Below are positions 11,782 to 16,580 of a stretch of 16,580 nucleotides of DNA, piece after piece. The stretch is from positions 1 through 16,580 of the forward strand of contig JAUYME010000040.1 of assembly GCA_030699515.1 (NCBI GenBank), written 5' to 3'. Numbering within the stretch: the stretch's first letter is position 1; every line of letters starts with the position of its first letter. The notes under the pieces are model-generated. The model was not told where the DNA came from, ran no database searches, and worked only from the letters and a program-made list of their open reading frames with translations. The translations under genes were made by a program, and so were the position numbers. The DNA comes from a bacterium. GTDB lineage: Bacteria; Patescibacteriota; Minisyncoccia; UBA6257; 1-14-0-10-44-23.

Positions 11782-13620
11782 ATGAAAAATTTAACAAAGA
11801 ATATTTTTTGGACTGTCATAACCCTGATCTTAGTAACGGTATTTTTCTCCTACTTTTTTTCAGCTTCTTCAGAGACGGAAAATCTTAGTTTGAATGAATT
11901 GGCGCAGAGGATTCAAGAGGGCGAGGTGGCCTCTATTGTGATAAATGGAAATGATTTAGAAATTGAACTGGCCGGAGGTGAGGGCGCAGTGGCCAAGAAA
12001 GAATTTGAGGCCGGGCTTAGTGAAACCTTAAAGAACTATGGAGTGAGCGCAGAACAGCTTTCAAGTGTTGATATAAGCGTAGAAGAACAAAGCGGGGCCA
12101 GATTTTTTGCCGGTATTTTAATTCCAACCCTTTTGCCGCTGATAATATTAATCCTCTTTTTCTGGCTTATTTTTAGAAATGCCAAAGGAGGAGCTAATCA
12201 GGTAATGAATTTTGGCAAGAGCAGCATTAGGATGGCGGGTAATAGCAAAGACAAGCGTACTACCTTTGAAGATGTTGCAGGTTTAATTGAGGAAAAGCAG
12301 GAGTTACTGGAAATAGTGGATTTTCTAAAAGAGCCGGCTAAATTTATTAAGATGGGGGCAAAAATTCCACGTGGTGTGCTTTTGATGGGTGCACCGGGAA
12401 GTGGAAAGACTCTTTTAGCTCGTGCGGTAGCAGGAGAAAGCGGAGTCCCCTTCTTTCATGTCAGTGCGAGTGAATTCGTTGAAATGTTTGTGGGTGTTGG
12501 AGCAAGCAGAATTAGAGATGCATTTACAACAGCCAAAAGAAGTGCTCCGGCAATTTTGTTTATTGACGAAATTGATGCAGTTGGGCGCCAGCGTGGTGCC
12601 GGTATGGGCGGTGGGCATGACGAGCGCGAGCAAACATTAAACCAAATTTTGGTTGAAATGGACGGATTTGATAGAGAAAGCAAGGTAATAGTTTTAGCAG
12701 CGACAAACAGGCCGGATATTTTAGATCAGGCGCTTCTAAGGCCGGGAAGATTTGATAGACGTGTATTTATTGATTTGCCGGACGTAAAGGAAAGGGAGGC
12801 AATTCTTAAGCTTCACGCAAAGAACAAGCCAATGGAAGAAGGGGTGGACTTTAGGCGAATTTCAGCCAGAACACCCGGTTTTTCCGGTGCGGATTTGGAA
12901 AATTTATTAAATGAAGCGGCAATTTTTGCGACTAGACATGGGAAGACAACCGTTAGTCAACAAGATATTTTTGACAGTGTGGAGAAAGTAATGCTTGGCC
13001 CGGAGAAAAAAGGAAGAATTATTACCGATAAAGAAAAAGAAATTACCGCATTTCACGAGGCAGGGCATGCTTTGGTGGCGACCAGCCTTAAAGATGCAGA
13101 TCCGGTGCACAAGGTTTCTATTGTAAGTAGGGGCCGGGCCGGTGGATACACTCTAAATCTTCCAAGCGAAGAGAATAGGCTAAGAAGCAAGTCTCAGTTT
13201 AAGGCAATGCTGGCTGTGATGATGGGCGGATATGTGGCAGAGGAGCTCACCTTTAACGATATTACAACGGGAGCAAGTAATGATTTGGAAAAAGCTACAG
13301 AGTTGAGTAGGAAAATTGTTACCAAGTTTGGGATGAGCAAGCTTGGCCCCATTTCTCTTGGAGAGAACAGTGAGTCAATATTTTTGGGTAGAGATATGGC
13401 AAGTGGGAGAGATCACAGTGAGAAAGTTGCCGGAGAAGTTGATAGTGAAGTATCCAGTTTTCTCAAAGAGGCCTATAAGTTGGCAAAAAACATAATCACA
13501 AAAAGAAAGAAAGCGCTTGAGGCGATAGCTGAAATTCTAATGGAAAAGGAGGTTTTGGAACAAGAAGACTTTGATGCGGTAATGAAGAGCTTTAGGTATA
13601 AGCCATTACCGGTAGGGTAA
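11782..13620 (+). CDS. ftsH: ATP-dependent zinc metalloprotease FtsH
   Basis: A 612-residue membrane-bound AAA+ protease that forms hexamers and degrades membrane and regulatory proteins. Membrane helices are at about 8-26 and 109-131, with the short extracytoplasmic domain between them. The AAA+ module has Walker A GAPGSGKT (203-210), pore loop FVEMFVGVG (232-240), Walker B ILFIDEID (258-265) and the second region of homology ATNRPDILDQALLRPGRFDR (307-326). The zinc site is HEAGH (425-429) with Asp501 in GASNDLEKAT as third ligand. All key residues are present and the length is normal. It is alone in its transcription unit, with element B and a terminator upstream and a heptad TAG array and tRNA-Ile downstream. 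The ATG has only a weak GAG upstream. Confidence 0.97.
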   Translation: MKNLTKNIFWTVITLILVTVFFSYFFSASSETENLSLNELAQRIQEGEVASIVINGNDLEIELAGGEGAVAKKEFEAGLSETLKNYGVSAEQLSSVDISVEEQSGARFFAGILIPTLLPLIILILFFWLIFRNAKGGANQVMNFGKSSIRMAGNSKDKRTTFEDVAGLIEEKQELLEIVDFLKEPAKFIKMGAKIPRGVLLMGAPGSGKTLLARAVAGESGVPFFHVSASEFVEMFVGVGASRIRDAFTTAKRSAPAILFIDEIDAVGRQRGAGMGGGHDEREQTLNQILVEMDGFDRESKVIVLAATNRPDILDQALLRPGRFDRRVFIDLPDVKEREAILKLHAKNKPMEEGVDFRRISARTPGFSGADLENLLNEAAIFATRHGKTTVSQQDIFDSVEKVMLGPEKKGRIITDKEKEITAFHEAGHALVATSLKDADPVHKVSIVSRGRAGGYTLNLPSEENRLRSKSQFKAMLAVMMGGYVAEELTFNDITTGASNDLEKATELSRKIVTKFGMSKLGPISLGENSESIFLGRDMASGRDHSEKVAGEVDSEVSSFLKEAYKLAKNIITKRKKALEAIAEILMEKEVLEQEDFDAVMKSFRYKPLPVG

Positions 13621-13630
13621 TGGCAGGCAA

Positions 13631-13654
13631 TAGGGAGTAGGCAATAGGCAATAG
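13631..13654 (+). repeat. Heptad TAG array after ftsH
   Basis: TAG triplets at 13631, 13638, 13645 and 13652 are exactly 7 nt apart (units TAGGCAA and TAGGGAG). The array begins shortly after the ftsH TAA stop at 13618-13620. The preceding in-phase position 13624 is CAG, one base from TAG. Confidence 0.65.
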
Positions 13655-13722
13655 CTTTGTTGAAAAGTTTGAAGCTTGCGGGTAAGATTTGGCTATTGCA
13701 CTTTGACCTTGCTCAGCATAAA

Positions 13723-13794
13723 GCGCCTGTAGCTCAGTGGTAGAGCGTTCGTCTTATACACGAATGGTCCCTGGTTCGATCCCAGGCGGGCGCA
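13723..13794 (+). tRNA. tRNA-Ile (TAT)
   Basis: Acceptor GCGCCTG/CGGGCGC, D-arm GCTC/GAGC, anticodon stem TTCGT/ACGAA fixing the loop as CTTATAC (anticodon TAT, codon ATA), T-arm CCTGG/CCAGG with TTCGATC, discriminator A, no CCA. Most bacteria read ATA with a CAT-anticodon tRNA modified to lysidine by TilS; a genomic TAT anticodon is the uncommon solution. Confidence 0.93.
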
Positions 13795-13797
13795 CAA

Positions 13798-13839
13798 CTG
13801 CATAAAAAATAGACCCTGTAGGGTTTATTTTTTATGCAG
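13798..13839. terminator. 19-bp hairpin after tRNA-Ile
   Basis: CTGCATAAAAAATAGACCC (13798-13816) pairs with 13821-13839 around TGTA with one G-T pair. A and T runs lie within the stem, so it can act in both directions. It starts 3 nt after the tRNA. Confidence 0.75.
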
Positions 13840-13946
13840 AATAATCAAACATCAATAAACAAATTCCAAATTGCAAAATCCGCCTATTCATTTGATTTTT
13901 TTGTGCACTTGCTTCTATACTGGCAGTCTGTTTCCTGGAGGAAGCG

Positions 13947-14186
13947 ATGTATCTTGAGCGCGCCACACATTCCGCATTGACTTGGCGCGGCCCTGCTCTT
14001 TGCCAAGGCAAGAAGGAAGACGAAAGATACTTTCCTCCGGAAGGCCCTCCGGAGGATTGGCATTGGAAGGATTCCTGGGTTCTTGCCAGAGCACAAGACC
14101 TTCCTTTTGTGACTTGCAGAATTTGCGCAAGGCAACTGGCGCTGAGGCTGCAGGCTCAAAAGAAGGCGGGCACGCATAACCCGTGA
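13947..14186 (+). CDS. Small GC-rich protein with CxxC, unknown
   Basis: A 79-residue reading frame beginning MYLERATHSALTWRG and ending KKAGTHNP. A strong Shine-Dalgarno sequence, GGAGG, lies 5 nt before the ATG, which is unlike most genes in this window. One CRIC motif near residue 57 could be half of a metal site. The sequence has many Trp, Pro and charged residues and no membrane segment. No family is recognised. Its DNA is visibly richer in GC than the flanks. The stop codon lies in the 5' arm of a perfect 13-bp hairpin. Inside the gene, CCTCCGGA...TCCGGAGG forms an inverted repeat. Open frames in other phases overlap it, so the call rests mainly on the ribosome-binding site and the closing hairpin. 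Confidence 0.5.
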   Translation: MYLERATHSALTWRGPALCQGKKEDERYFPPEGPPEDWHWKDSWVLARAQDLPFVTCRICARQLALRLQAQKKAGTHNP

Positions 14187-14208
14187 GCTCGCGTTGCGAG
14201 CTCACGGG
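14180..14208 (+). terminator. Perfect 13-bp hairpin closing the small CxxC gene
   Basis: CCCGTGAGCTCGC (14180-14192) is fully complementary to 14196-14208 around GTT. There is no T-tract, so Rho-independent termination is not assured. It contains the stop codon of the preceding gene. Confidence 0.5.
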
Positions 14209-14219
14209 AGAAAGGGATA

Positions 14220-14386
14220 AGGGACGTGATATACGAACAAAATCATTTTACAAAATAAAAAATGGCTGATTTCTTTGTTCTTTCTTCTCAATGAACATTC
14301 ATCCATGTTCACCTCGGCGAAATAACTTTGAAATCATCTAATTTTTTAACTTCTAAATCTGATTTGTGATCGTATATCACGTCCCT
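14220..14386. other. Long interrupted hairpin, structured element C
   Basis: AGGGACGTGATATACGA (14220-14236) is exactly complementary to 14370-14386. Inside, ACAAA-A-TCA pairs with TGA-TTTGT, AAAAAAT with ATTTTTT, TGATTTC with GAAATCA, and TGAACAT-loop-ATGTTCA forms the tip. Outside, AAAGGG and CCCTTTTT extend the fold. It is a non-coding stretch of similar size to elements A and B but does not share their loop sequences. It could be a small RNA, a large terminator-like fold, or a MITE-type relic with terminal inverted repeats. Confidence 0.5.
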
Positions 14387-14425
14387 GTTGCCCTTTTTCA
14401 AGAGTTTTGTTTTAATTTAGTTCAT

Positions 14426-14497
14426 GCGCGCTTAGCTCAGGGGTAGAGCAGCTCGTTTACACCGAGAAGGCCGGGGGTTCAAATCCCTCAGCGCGCA
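14426..14497 (+). tRNA. tRNA-Val (TAC)
   Basis: Acceptor GCGCGCT/AGCGCGC, D-arm GCTC/GAGC, anticodon stem of four pairs (CTCG/CGAG; the outer pair is G-A) with loop TTTACAC (anticodon TAC), T-arm GGGGG/CCCTC with loop TTCAAAT, discriminator A. Only CC of CCA follows. Confidence 0.9.
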
Positions 14498-14512
14498 CCT
14501 TTCCACAATTTG

Positions 14513-14542
14513 TTGTAAATTTTCTAATTTATTCGTTATACT
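14513..14542 (+). promoter_or_regulatory. Promoter for the leader peptide
   Basis: TTGTAA (14513-14518) and TATACT (14537-14542) are 18 nt apart. The expected transcription start is at or within a base or two of the ATG at 14549, so the mRNA would be leaderless. Confidence 0.5.
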
Positions 14543-14548
14543 TTAAGT

Positions 14549-14617
14549 ATGGAATTTAGAAAGTCATTTATTAACTATATGGGCGTTTCAACCTTGATTA
14601 AGGGCGGAGGGTTTTAG
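14549..14617 (+). CDS. Putative 22-residue leader peptide
   Basis: The frame MEFRKSFINYMGVSTLIKGG ends GF before TAG. It follows a promoter-like sequence so closely that a leaderless mRNA is expected, and it has no Shine-Dalgarno sequence. Its last codons (GGA GGG TTT TAG) are the 5' arm of a 17-bp stem whose 3' arm overlaps a terminator. A ribosome stopping there would mask that arm. There is no obvious run of one amino acid to name a sensed tRNA; the three consecutive Gly codons are the only cluster. It could also be chance coding within a small RNA. Confidence 0.35.
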   Translation: MEFRKSFINYMGVSTLIKGGGF

Positions 14618-14689
14618 TTGATAAATATTTTCTAGATAAATAAAGAAAAGAATCAACTAAGACCCTCCTCGGCCAAGGAGGGATTTTTG
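14606..14689 (+). promoter_or_regulatory. Anti-terminator/terminator switch before the DUF2203 gene
   Basis: GGAGGGTTTTAGTTGAT (14606-14622) pairs with 14652-14668 (17 bp, one G-T). The CCCTCC at the end of that 3' arm (14663-14668) can instead pair with GGAGGG at 14677-14682, giving a classic terminator followed by ATTTTTG. The two folds exclude each other. The stop codon of the leader peptide lies in the first arm. The next gene downstream is the DUF2203 gene. Confidence 0.5.
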
Positions 14690-14790
14690 TGGGGCGATGA
14701 ATGAATATTGCTAAAAGTATTTATTCGCCGCCTCTTAAAGGGAGAGACGGAGCAACTCTTGGCTGACAGGAGGGAATGGGAGTTTGCGCG

Positions 14791-15198
14791 ATGAAGGGTA
14801 AAATCTTCGATCGCGACGAGGTCAGCAGGATGATTCCCCTGATCTCGCGCATCGCCGGGGACATCGTAGCTACCTCCGCGATGCTCACCAGGGCGCTCAT
14901 GGCCTTCGAAATGGCCAAGGCACGGGCCGAGAACGACGCGACCTACGTGCAGAGGGTGCTTCGATGCGGCCAGGTCGCCGAGAAGCTTGTGGACAGGTTT
15001 CGCAGGCTAACCGAAGAGGTCGAGGAGCTGGGTGGCACCGTCAAGAACTACAAGACGGGCACGATCGACTTCTACGGCGAGGTGGATGGCCAGATCGTCT
15101 ACCTCTGCTGGCAGCTCGGCGAGCAGAAGATTCGTCACTGGCATTGCTGTGATGAGGACACTGTCCAGAGACGACCCATCCCCATCGCTCTGACCTAG
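14791..15198 (+). CDS. DUF2203 family protein
   Basis: A 135-residue protein from ATG 14791, which has GGGAG 8 nt upstream. An in-frame ATG at 14776 lies only 2 nt after AGGAGGG and is less likely. The C-terminal part, GTIDFYGEVDGQIVYLCWQL then GEQKIRHWHCCDED and RRPI, matches the DUF2203 signature (fragment order: DF, G-VYLCW-GE, I-WH, RPI). The N-terminal FDRDEVSRMIPLISRIAG and a helical middle also fit. The function of the family is unknown. The gene is clearly GC-rich with GC-ending codons, unlike recA, nrdJ or ftsH, and carries a strong Shine-Dalgarno sequence, suggesting transfer from another bacterium. A hairpin (CGCTCTG/CAGAGCG, 15186-15209) spans its stop, and a 12-bp terminator-like hairpin follows. 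Confidence 0.8.
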   Translation: MKGKIFDRDEVSRMIPLISRIAGDIVATSAMLTRALMAFEMAKARAENDATYVQRVLRCGQVAEKLVDRFRRLTEEVEELGGTVKNYKTGTIDFYGEVDGQIVYLCWQLGEQKIRHWHCCDEDTVQRRPIPIALT

Positions 15199-15220
15199 CG
15201 GCCAGAGCGACCGAACGCGC

Positions 15221-15252
15221 GAGCGCCAGGTATCACACGGTACCTGGCGCTC
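15221..15252 (+). terminator. 12-bp hairpin after the DUF2203 gene
   Basis: GAGCGCCAGGTA (15221-15232) is fully complementary to TACCTGGCGCTC (15241-15252). GC-rich, followed by AAGCTATTTAG without a proper T-tract. Confidence 0.55.
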
Positions 15253-15289
15253 AAGCTATTTAGATAATGATCTTCCTAAAAAGTATTCT

Positions 15290-15320
15290 CCCCTGCCAAC
15301 GCTTGCGGCGCCGGCAGGGG
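15290..15320 (-). terminator. GC-rich hairpin after the small minus-strand gene
   Basis: CCCCTGCC (15290-15297) pairs with GGCAGGGG (15313-15320). On the minus strand it lies 20 nt after the stop of the gene at 15340-15564. There is no clear T-tract. Confidence 0.5.
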
Positions 15321-15339
15321 GCGTGCGACTTTGAGCATG

Positions 15340-15564
15340 TCACCACCCGCGTACGGGAAGTCTTGCGGTAGCAACAGTGAGCGTCCACTCTGCAAGGCTT
15401 CCATGCGTTGCGATGAAGGCATTGCGCTCCTTGTCGCCTAGCCCAGCCACAGCCTGTTGTAGCTTGGCACGGGCAATGTTGTAGGCGATGATGCGAAACG
15501 GATCGCCCTTAGTCTGGGGCAACGCGTTGTAGAGCTGAATGATTGCGTCAAATTTGGTACCCAT
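15340..15564 (-). CDS. Small GC-rich protein, unknown
   Basis: A 74-residue protein beginning MGTKFDAIIQLYNALPQTKG and ending RLPVRGW. The chosen ATG has GAGGAGGAAG ending 6 nt upstream, a strong ribosome-binding site; a longer frame to 15612 lacks one. It is predicted to be helical and soluble (RIIAYNIARAKLQQAVAGL, then GDKERNAFIATHG). No family is recognised. Composition and ribosome-binding site resemble those of the DUF2203 and CxxC genes rather than the neighbours, so the three may share an outside origin. A GC-rich hairpin follows, and a pair of related palindromes lies upstream. Confidence 0.65.
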   Translation of the reverse strand: MGTKFDAIIQLYNALPQTKGDPFRIIAYNIARAKLQQAVAGLGDKERNAFIATHGSLAEWTLTVATARLPVRGW

Positions 15565-15609
15565 AATACTTCCTCCTCGGTTTGCGCTCGTATGAGCTGG
15601 GAAAGAAAA

Positions 15610-15688
15610 CACCCGCTCAATGAGCGGGTGGTGGTTACTTTATAAAAAAACTAAACACAACTCGCTCATTGAACGGGTTGTAGCCACC
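15610..15688. repeat. Two related 19-21 bp palindromes in a larger fold
   Basis: ACCCGCTCAATGAGCGGGT (15611-15629) and ACTCGCTCATTGAACGGGT (15660-15678) are near copies of one palindrome. In addition GGTGGTTAC (15630-15638) can pair with GTAGCCACC (15680-15688), enclosing the second palindrome. The block lies between the small GC-rich gene and the TrpR-like gene. It may be paired operator sites or a terminator-type RNA structure. Confidence 0.55.
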
Positions 15689-15726
15689 AGACAAGATTTT
15701 TTGAAATTGAAATTTTCATTTTAAGA

Positions 15727-16008
15727 TTAAAGTTTTGAAAATGCGCCCTTGGATTTGTTTAGCGCTTTTGCACCGCGGGAAATCGTTACGCGGGTTGTGT
15801 GAAGCTTATGGCTAATTTCAGAATGGCTCATCCCCTGCTTTAGCATTTTAACAATCTGTAGCCTTGCAACTAATTCATTTACTTCGTTTAGAGTAAATAG
15901 GTCGCGAAGAAGAAATTCAACCTCATTTCTACTTTTAGAATGATTTAAAATAAAGCTCACTAATTCTTCGCGTTCTTTGCTGCCAATTTTTGCTTGAGGG
16001 TTTCTCAT
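15727..16008 (-). CDS. TrpR/YerC-family DNA-binding protein
   Basis: A 93-residue protein from ATG 16008 (MRNPQAKIGSKEREELVSF). An in-frame TTG at 16062 is rejected because it coincides with the -35 box of the gene's own promoter. The core matches the TrpR/YerC-YecD fold: FLLRDLFTLNEVNELVARLQ followed by IVKMLKQGMSHSEISHKLHTTRVTISRGAKAL, with a helix-turn-helix at about residues 55-80. E. coli TrpR senses tryptophan; YerC-type members are mostly uncharacterised and need not bind it. No tryptophan genes are in this window. An interrupted palindrome containing a CTAG core, the hallmark of TrpR operators, covers the promoter, so self-repression is likely. Confidence 0.85.
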   Translation of the reverse strand: MRNPQAKIGSKEREELVSFILNHSKSRNEVEFLLRDLFTLNEVNELVARLQIVKMLKQGMSHSEISHKLHTTRVTISRGAKALNKSKGAFSKL

Positions 16009-16014
16009 AACGCT

Positions 16015-16062
16015 TATGTATATCGTACTAGTATAGTATACATAGTGTGGAAATGTTGTCAA
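16015..16062 (-). promoter_or_regulatory. Promoter and palindromic operator of the TrpR-like gene
   Basis: On the minus strand TTGACA (16062-16057) and TATACT (16040-16035) are 16 nt apart. Overlapping the -10 box is a 30-bp interrupted palindrome (16015-16044): TATGTATA, 3 nt, TACTAGTA, 3 nt, TATACATA. Its centre contains CTAG, as in E. coli trp operators. The -35 box also overlaps the stop codon of the upstream gene. Confidence 0.7.
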
Positions 16063-16271
16063 TACTCCCCTGCTATGACTTTATCCACATGACGGCCCGA
16101 CTTTTTATTGGCTGATTTATACAATTTGCCATACTTGCTTTTCGTATGAAAATTTTTGCCAAAAACTTGAAATCGATTATTATCTTTGTTGCGGTGCGCA
16201 TATCTGGAGGGTTTGCCGTTATTTCGAGATGATATTTTTATGCCGTAATAAATTGTGCGACCACTTTCCAA
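16059..16271 (-). CDS. Small basic protein, unknown
   Basis: A frame of up to 70 residues from TTG 16271, starting MESGRTIYYGIKISSRNNGK and ending VDKVIAGEY, rich in Lys, Asn, Ser and Gly. A stop codon lies eight codons before the TTG and there is no ATG, so the start is uncertain and the gene may be a remnant. AGGAG lies about 35 nt upstream, too far to serve this start. It resembles coding sequence by composition but no family is recognised. Its TGA overlaps the -35 box of the TrpR-like gene. It contains an exact DnaA-box word, TTATCCACA (16081-16089). Confidence 0.4.
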   Translation of the reverse strand: MESGRTIYYGIKISSRNNGKPSRYAHRNKDNNRFQVFGKNFHTKSKYGKLYKSANKKSGRHVDKVIAGEY

Positions 16272-16332
16272 GTAGTCGCGAAACTGAATGTTTTACAACA
16301 GGATTCTCCTGGCGTAAGAACATATTTTATAT

Positions 16333-16484
16333 TGCGTAACACTTATGCTATAAGTGTTACGCAGCTAATCATTTTGCAACATGCCTTGCATGTCGCAAGA
16401 ATGTCACTATAGATTGTGCAACATATTCTAATATGTCGCACAATCTATGTATAAACGGGTGTTTCACACACAAGGTGTGAAACA
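16333..16484. repeat. Row of four evenly spaced hairpins
   Basis: H1 at 16333-16363 has perfect 14-bp arms (TGCGTAACACTTAT, loop GCT). H2 at 16374-16398 and H3 at 16411-16446 share the frame TTGC/GTGC-A-ACAT ... ATGT-C-GCA, including an A-C mismatch at the same place. H4 at 16460-16484 has arms TGTTTCACAC/GTGTGAAACA. Gaps between them are 10, 12 and 13 nt. No gene is seen in this stretch. The H2/H3 similarity suggests one duplicated site, perhaps for recombination, replication or regulation. Confidence 0.6.
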
Positions 16485-16580
16485 ATTTGTGAAACATTTT
16501 AGTCAAAATGCTGTGAATAATTTGTAAAACGTGAAACAATTGACCAGATTTATGTGTGAAGCTGGTTCTTTGTAAAACGT
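16460..16580. repeat. Iterated GTGAAACA and TTTGTAAAACGT repeats
   Basis: GTGAAACA occurs at 16477, 16489 and 16531, with its inverse TGTTTCAC at 16460. TTTGTAAAACGT occurs at 16521-16532 and 16569-16580, 48 bp apart; the second copy is cut by the window edge. TGTGAATAA (16512-16520) is a DnaA-box-like word on the minus strand. The cluster resembles iterons, but its full extent lies outside the window. Confidence 0.5.

Noticed and set aside
14180..15252. Integron gene cassettes with attC sites
   Set aside because: Single small genes with a hairpin after each suggested cassettes, but the RYYYAAC/GTTRRRY core sites and an integrase are not seen.
16009..16062. N-terminal extension of the TrpR-like protein from TTG 16062
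   Set aside because: This stretch is the gene's promoter (TTGACA/TATACT) and operator. The ATG at 16008 gives a normal family start.
16081..16089. DnaA box TTATCCACA as proof of an origin
   Set aside because: One exact box within a possible coding frame, and one degenerate box at 16512, are too few to call oriC without skew data. Kept only as a remark under the repeat cluster.
16333..16484. CRISPR array
   Set aside because: The hairpins differ in sequence and length and there are no identical direct repeats with regular unique spacers or cas genes.

Overview
The window looks like a chromosomal piece of a reduced-genome bacterium of the Candidate Phyla Radiation (Patescibacteria, Parcubacteria-like). 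This is an inference from gene style, not from a marker phylogeny. The reasons are small AT-leaning genes, most starts lacking a clear Shine-Dalgarno sequence, a RodZ-like gene directly before recA, Ala/Pro/Gly-rich and coiled-coil proteins of unknown function, mostly CCA-less tRNA genes, and intergenic regions full of hairpins and short-period repeats. TGA is used as a stop, so nothing points to the Gly-TGA code of some CPR lineages.

Layout. 1-300: gene-free, five inverted repeats including a perfect 28-bp palindrome and two mutually exclusive hairpin pairs. 315-2177: RodZ-like membrane HTH protein and recA (+). 2278-5037: four minus-strand genes (nucleoside deoxyribosyltransferase-like, acidic APAAPAEG protein, ATP-grasp ligase-like protein, YvlD/phage-holin-4 membrane protein), then tRNA-His and tRNA-Phe (-). 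5590-8236: promoter, leader hairpin and a 175-nt structured element in front of nrdJ, a class II (adenosylcobalamin) ribonucleotide reductase. 8356-9387: tRNA-Arg, tRNA-Pro, an anchored coiled-coil protein (-) and tRNA-Gly (+). 9513-11436: ECF sigma factor, single-pass membrane protein (possible anti-sigma) and secreted acidic protein, apparently one operon. 11454-13620: a second copy of the structured element, a terminator, and ftsH. 13723-15564: tRNA-Ile(UAU), tRNA-Val(UAC), and three small GC-rich genes with unusually strong Shine-Dalgarno sequences (one DUF2203), interleaved with hairpin structures, one of which is a possible leader-peptide attenuator. 15727-16580: a TrpR/YerC-like repressor with a 30-bp interrupted palindrome over its own promoter, a small unknown gene, then a row of four hairpins and direct repeats running off the window.

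The best candidate for something undescribed is the pair of about 175-nt elements at 5716-5890 (before nrdJ) and 11454-11631 (before ftsH). They fold into the same long interrupted hairpin. The internal loops are nearly identical in sequence, while several helix positions and the entire outer helix differ but still pair. That is the signature of a conserved structured RNA. I recognise no known riboswitch or RNA family in it.

A second unusual pattern is heptanucleotide (once octanucleotide) arrays between genes, in which TAG/TAA triplets recur every 7 nt, often starting with a gene's own stop codon. One array is interrupted by a 24-nt REP-like insert whose removal restores the exact 7-nt phase. 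A related REP-like sequence lies in frame inside recA.
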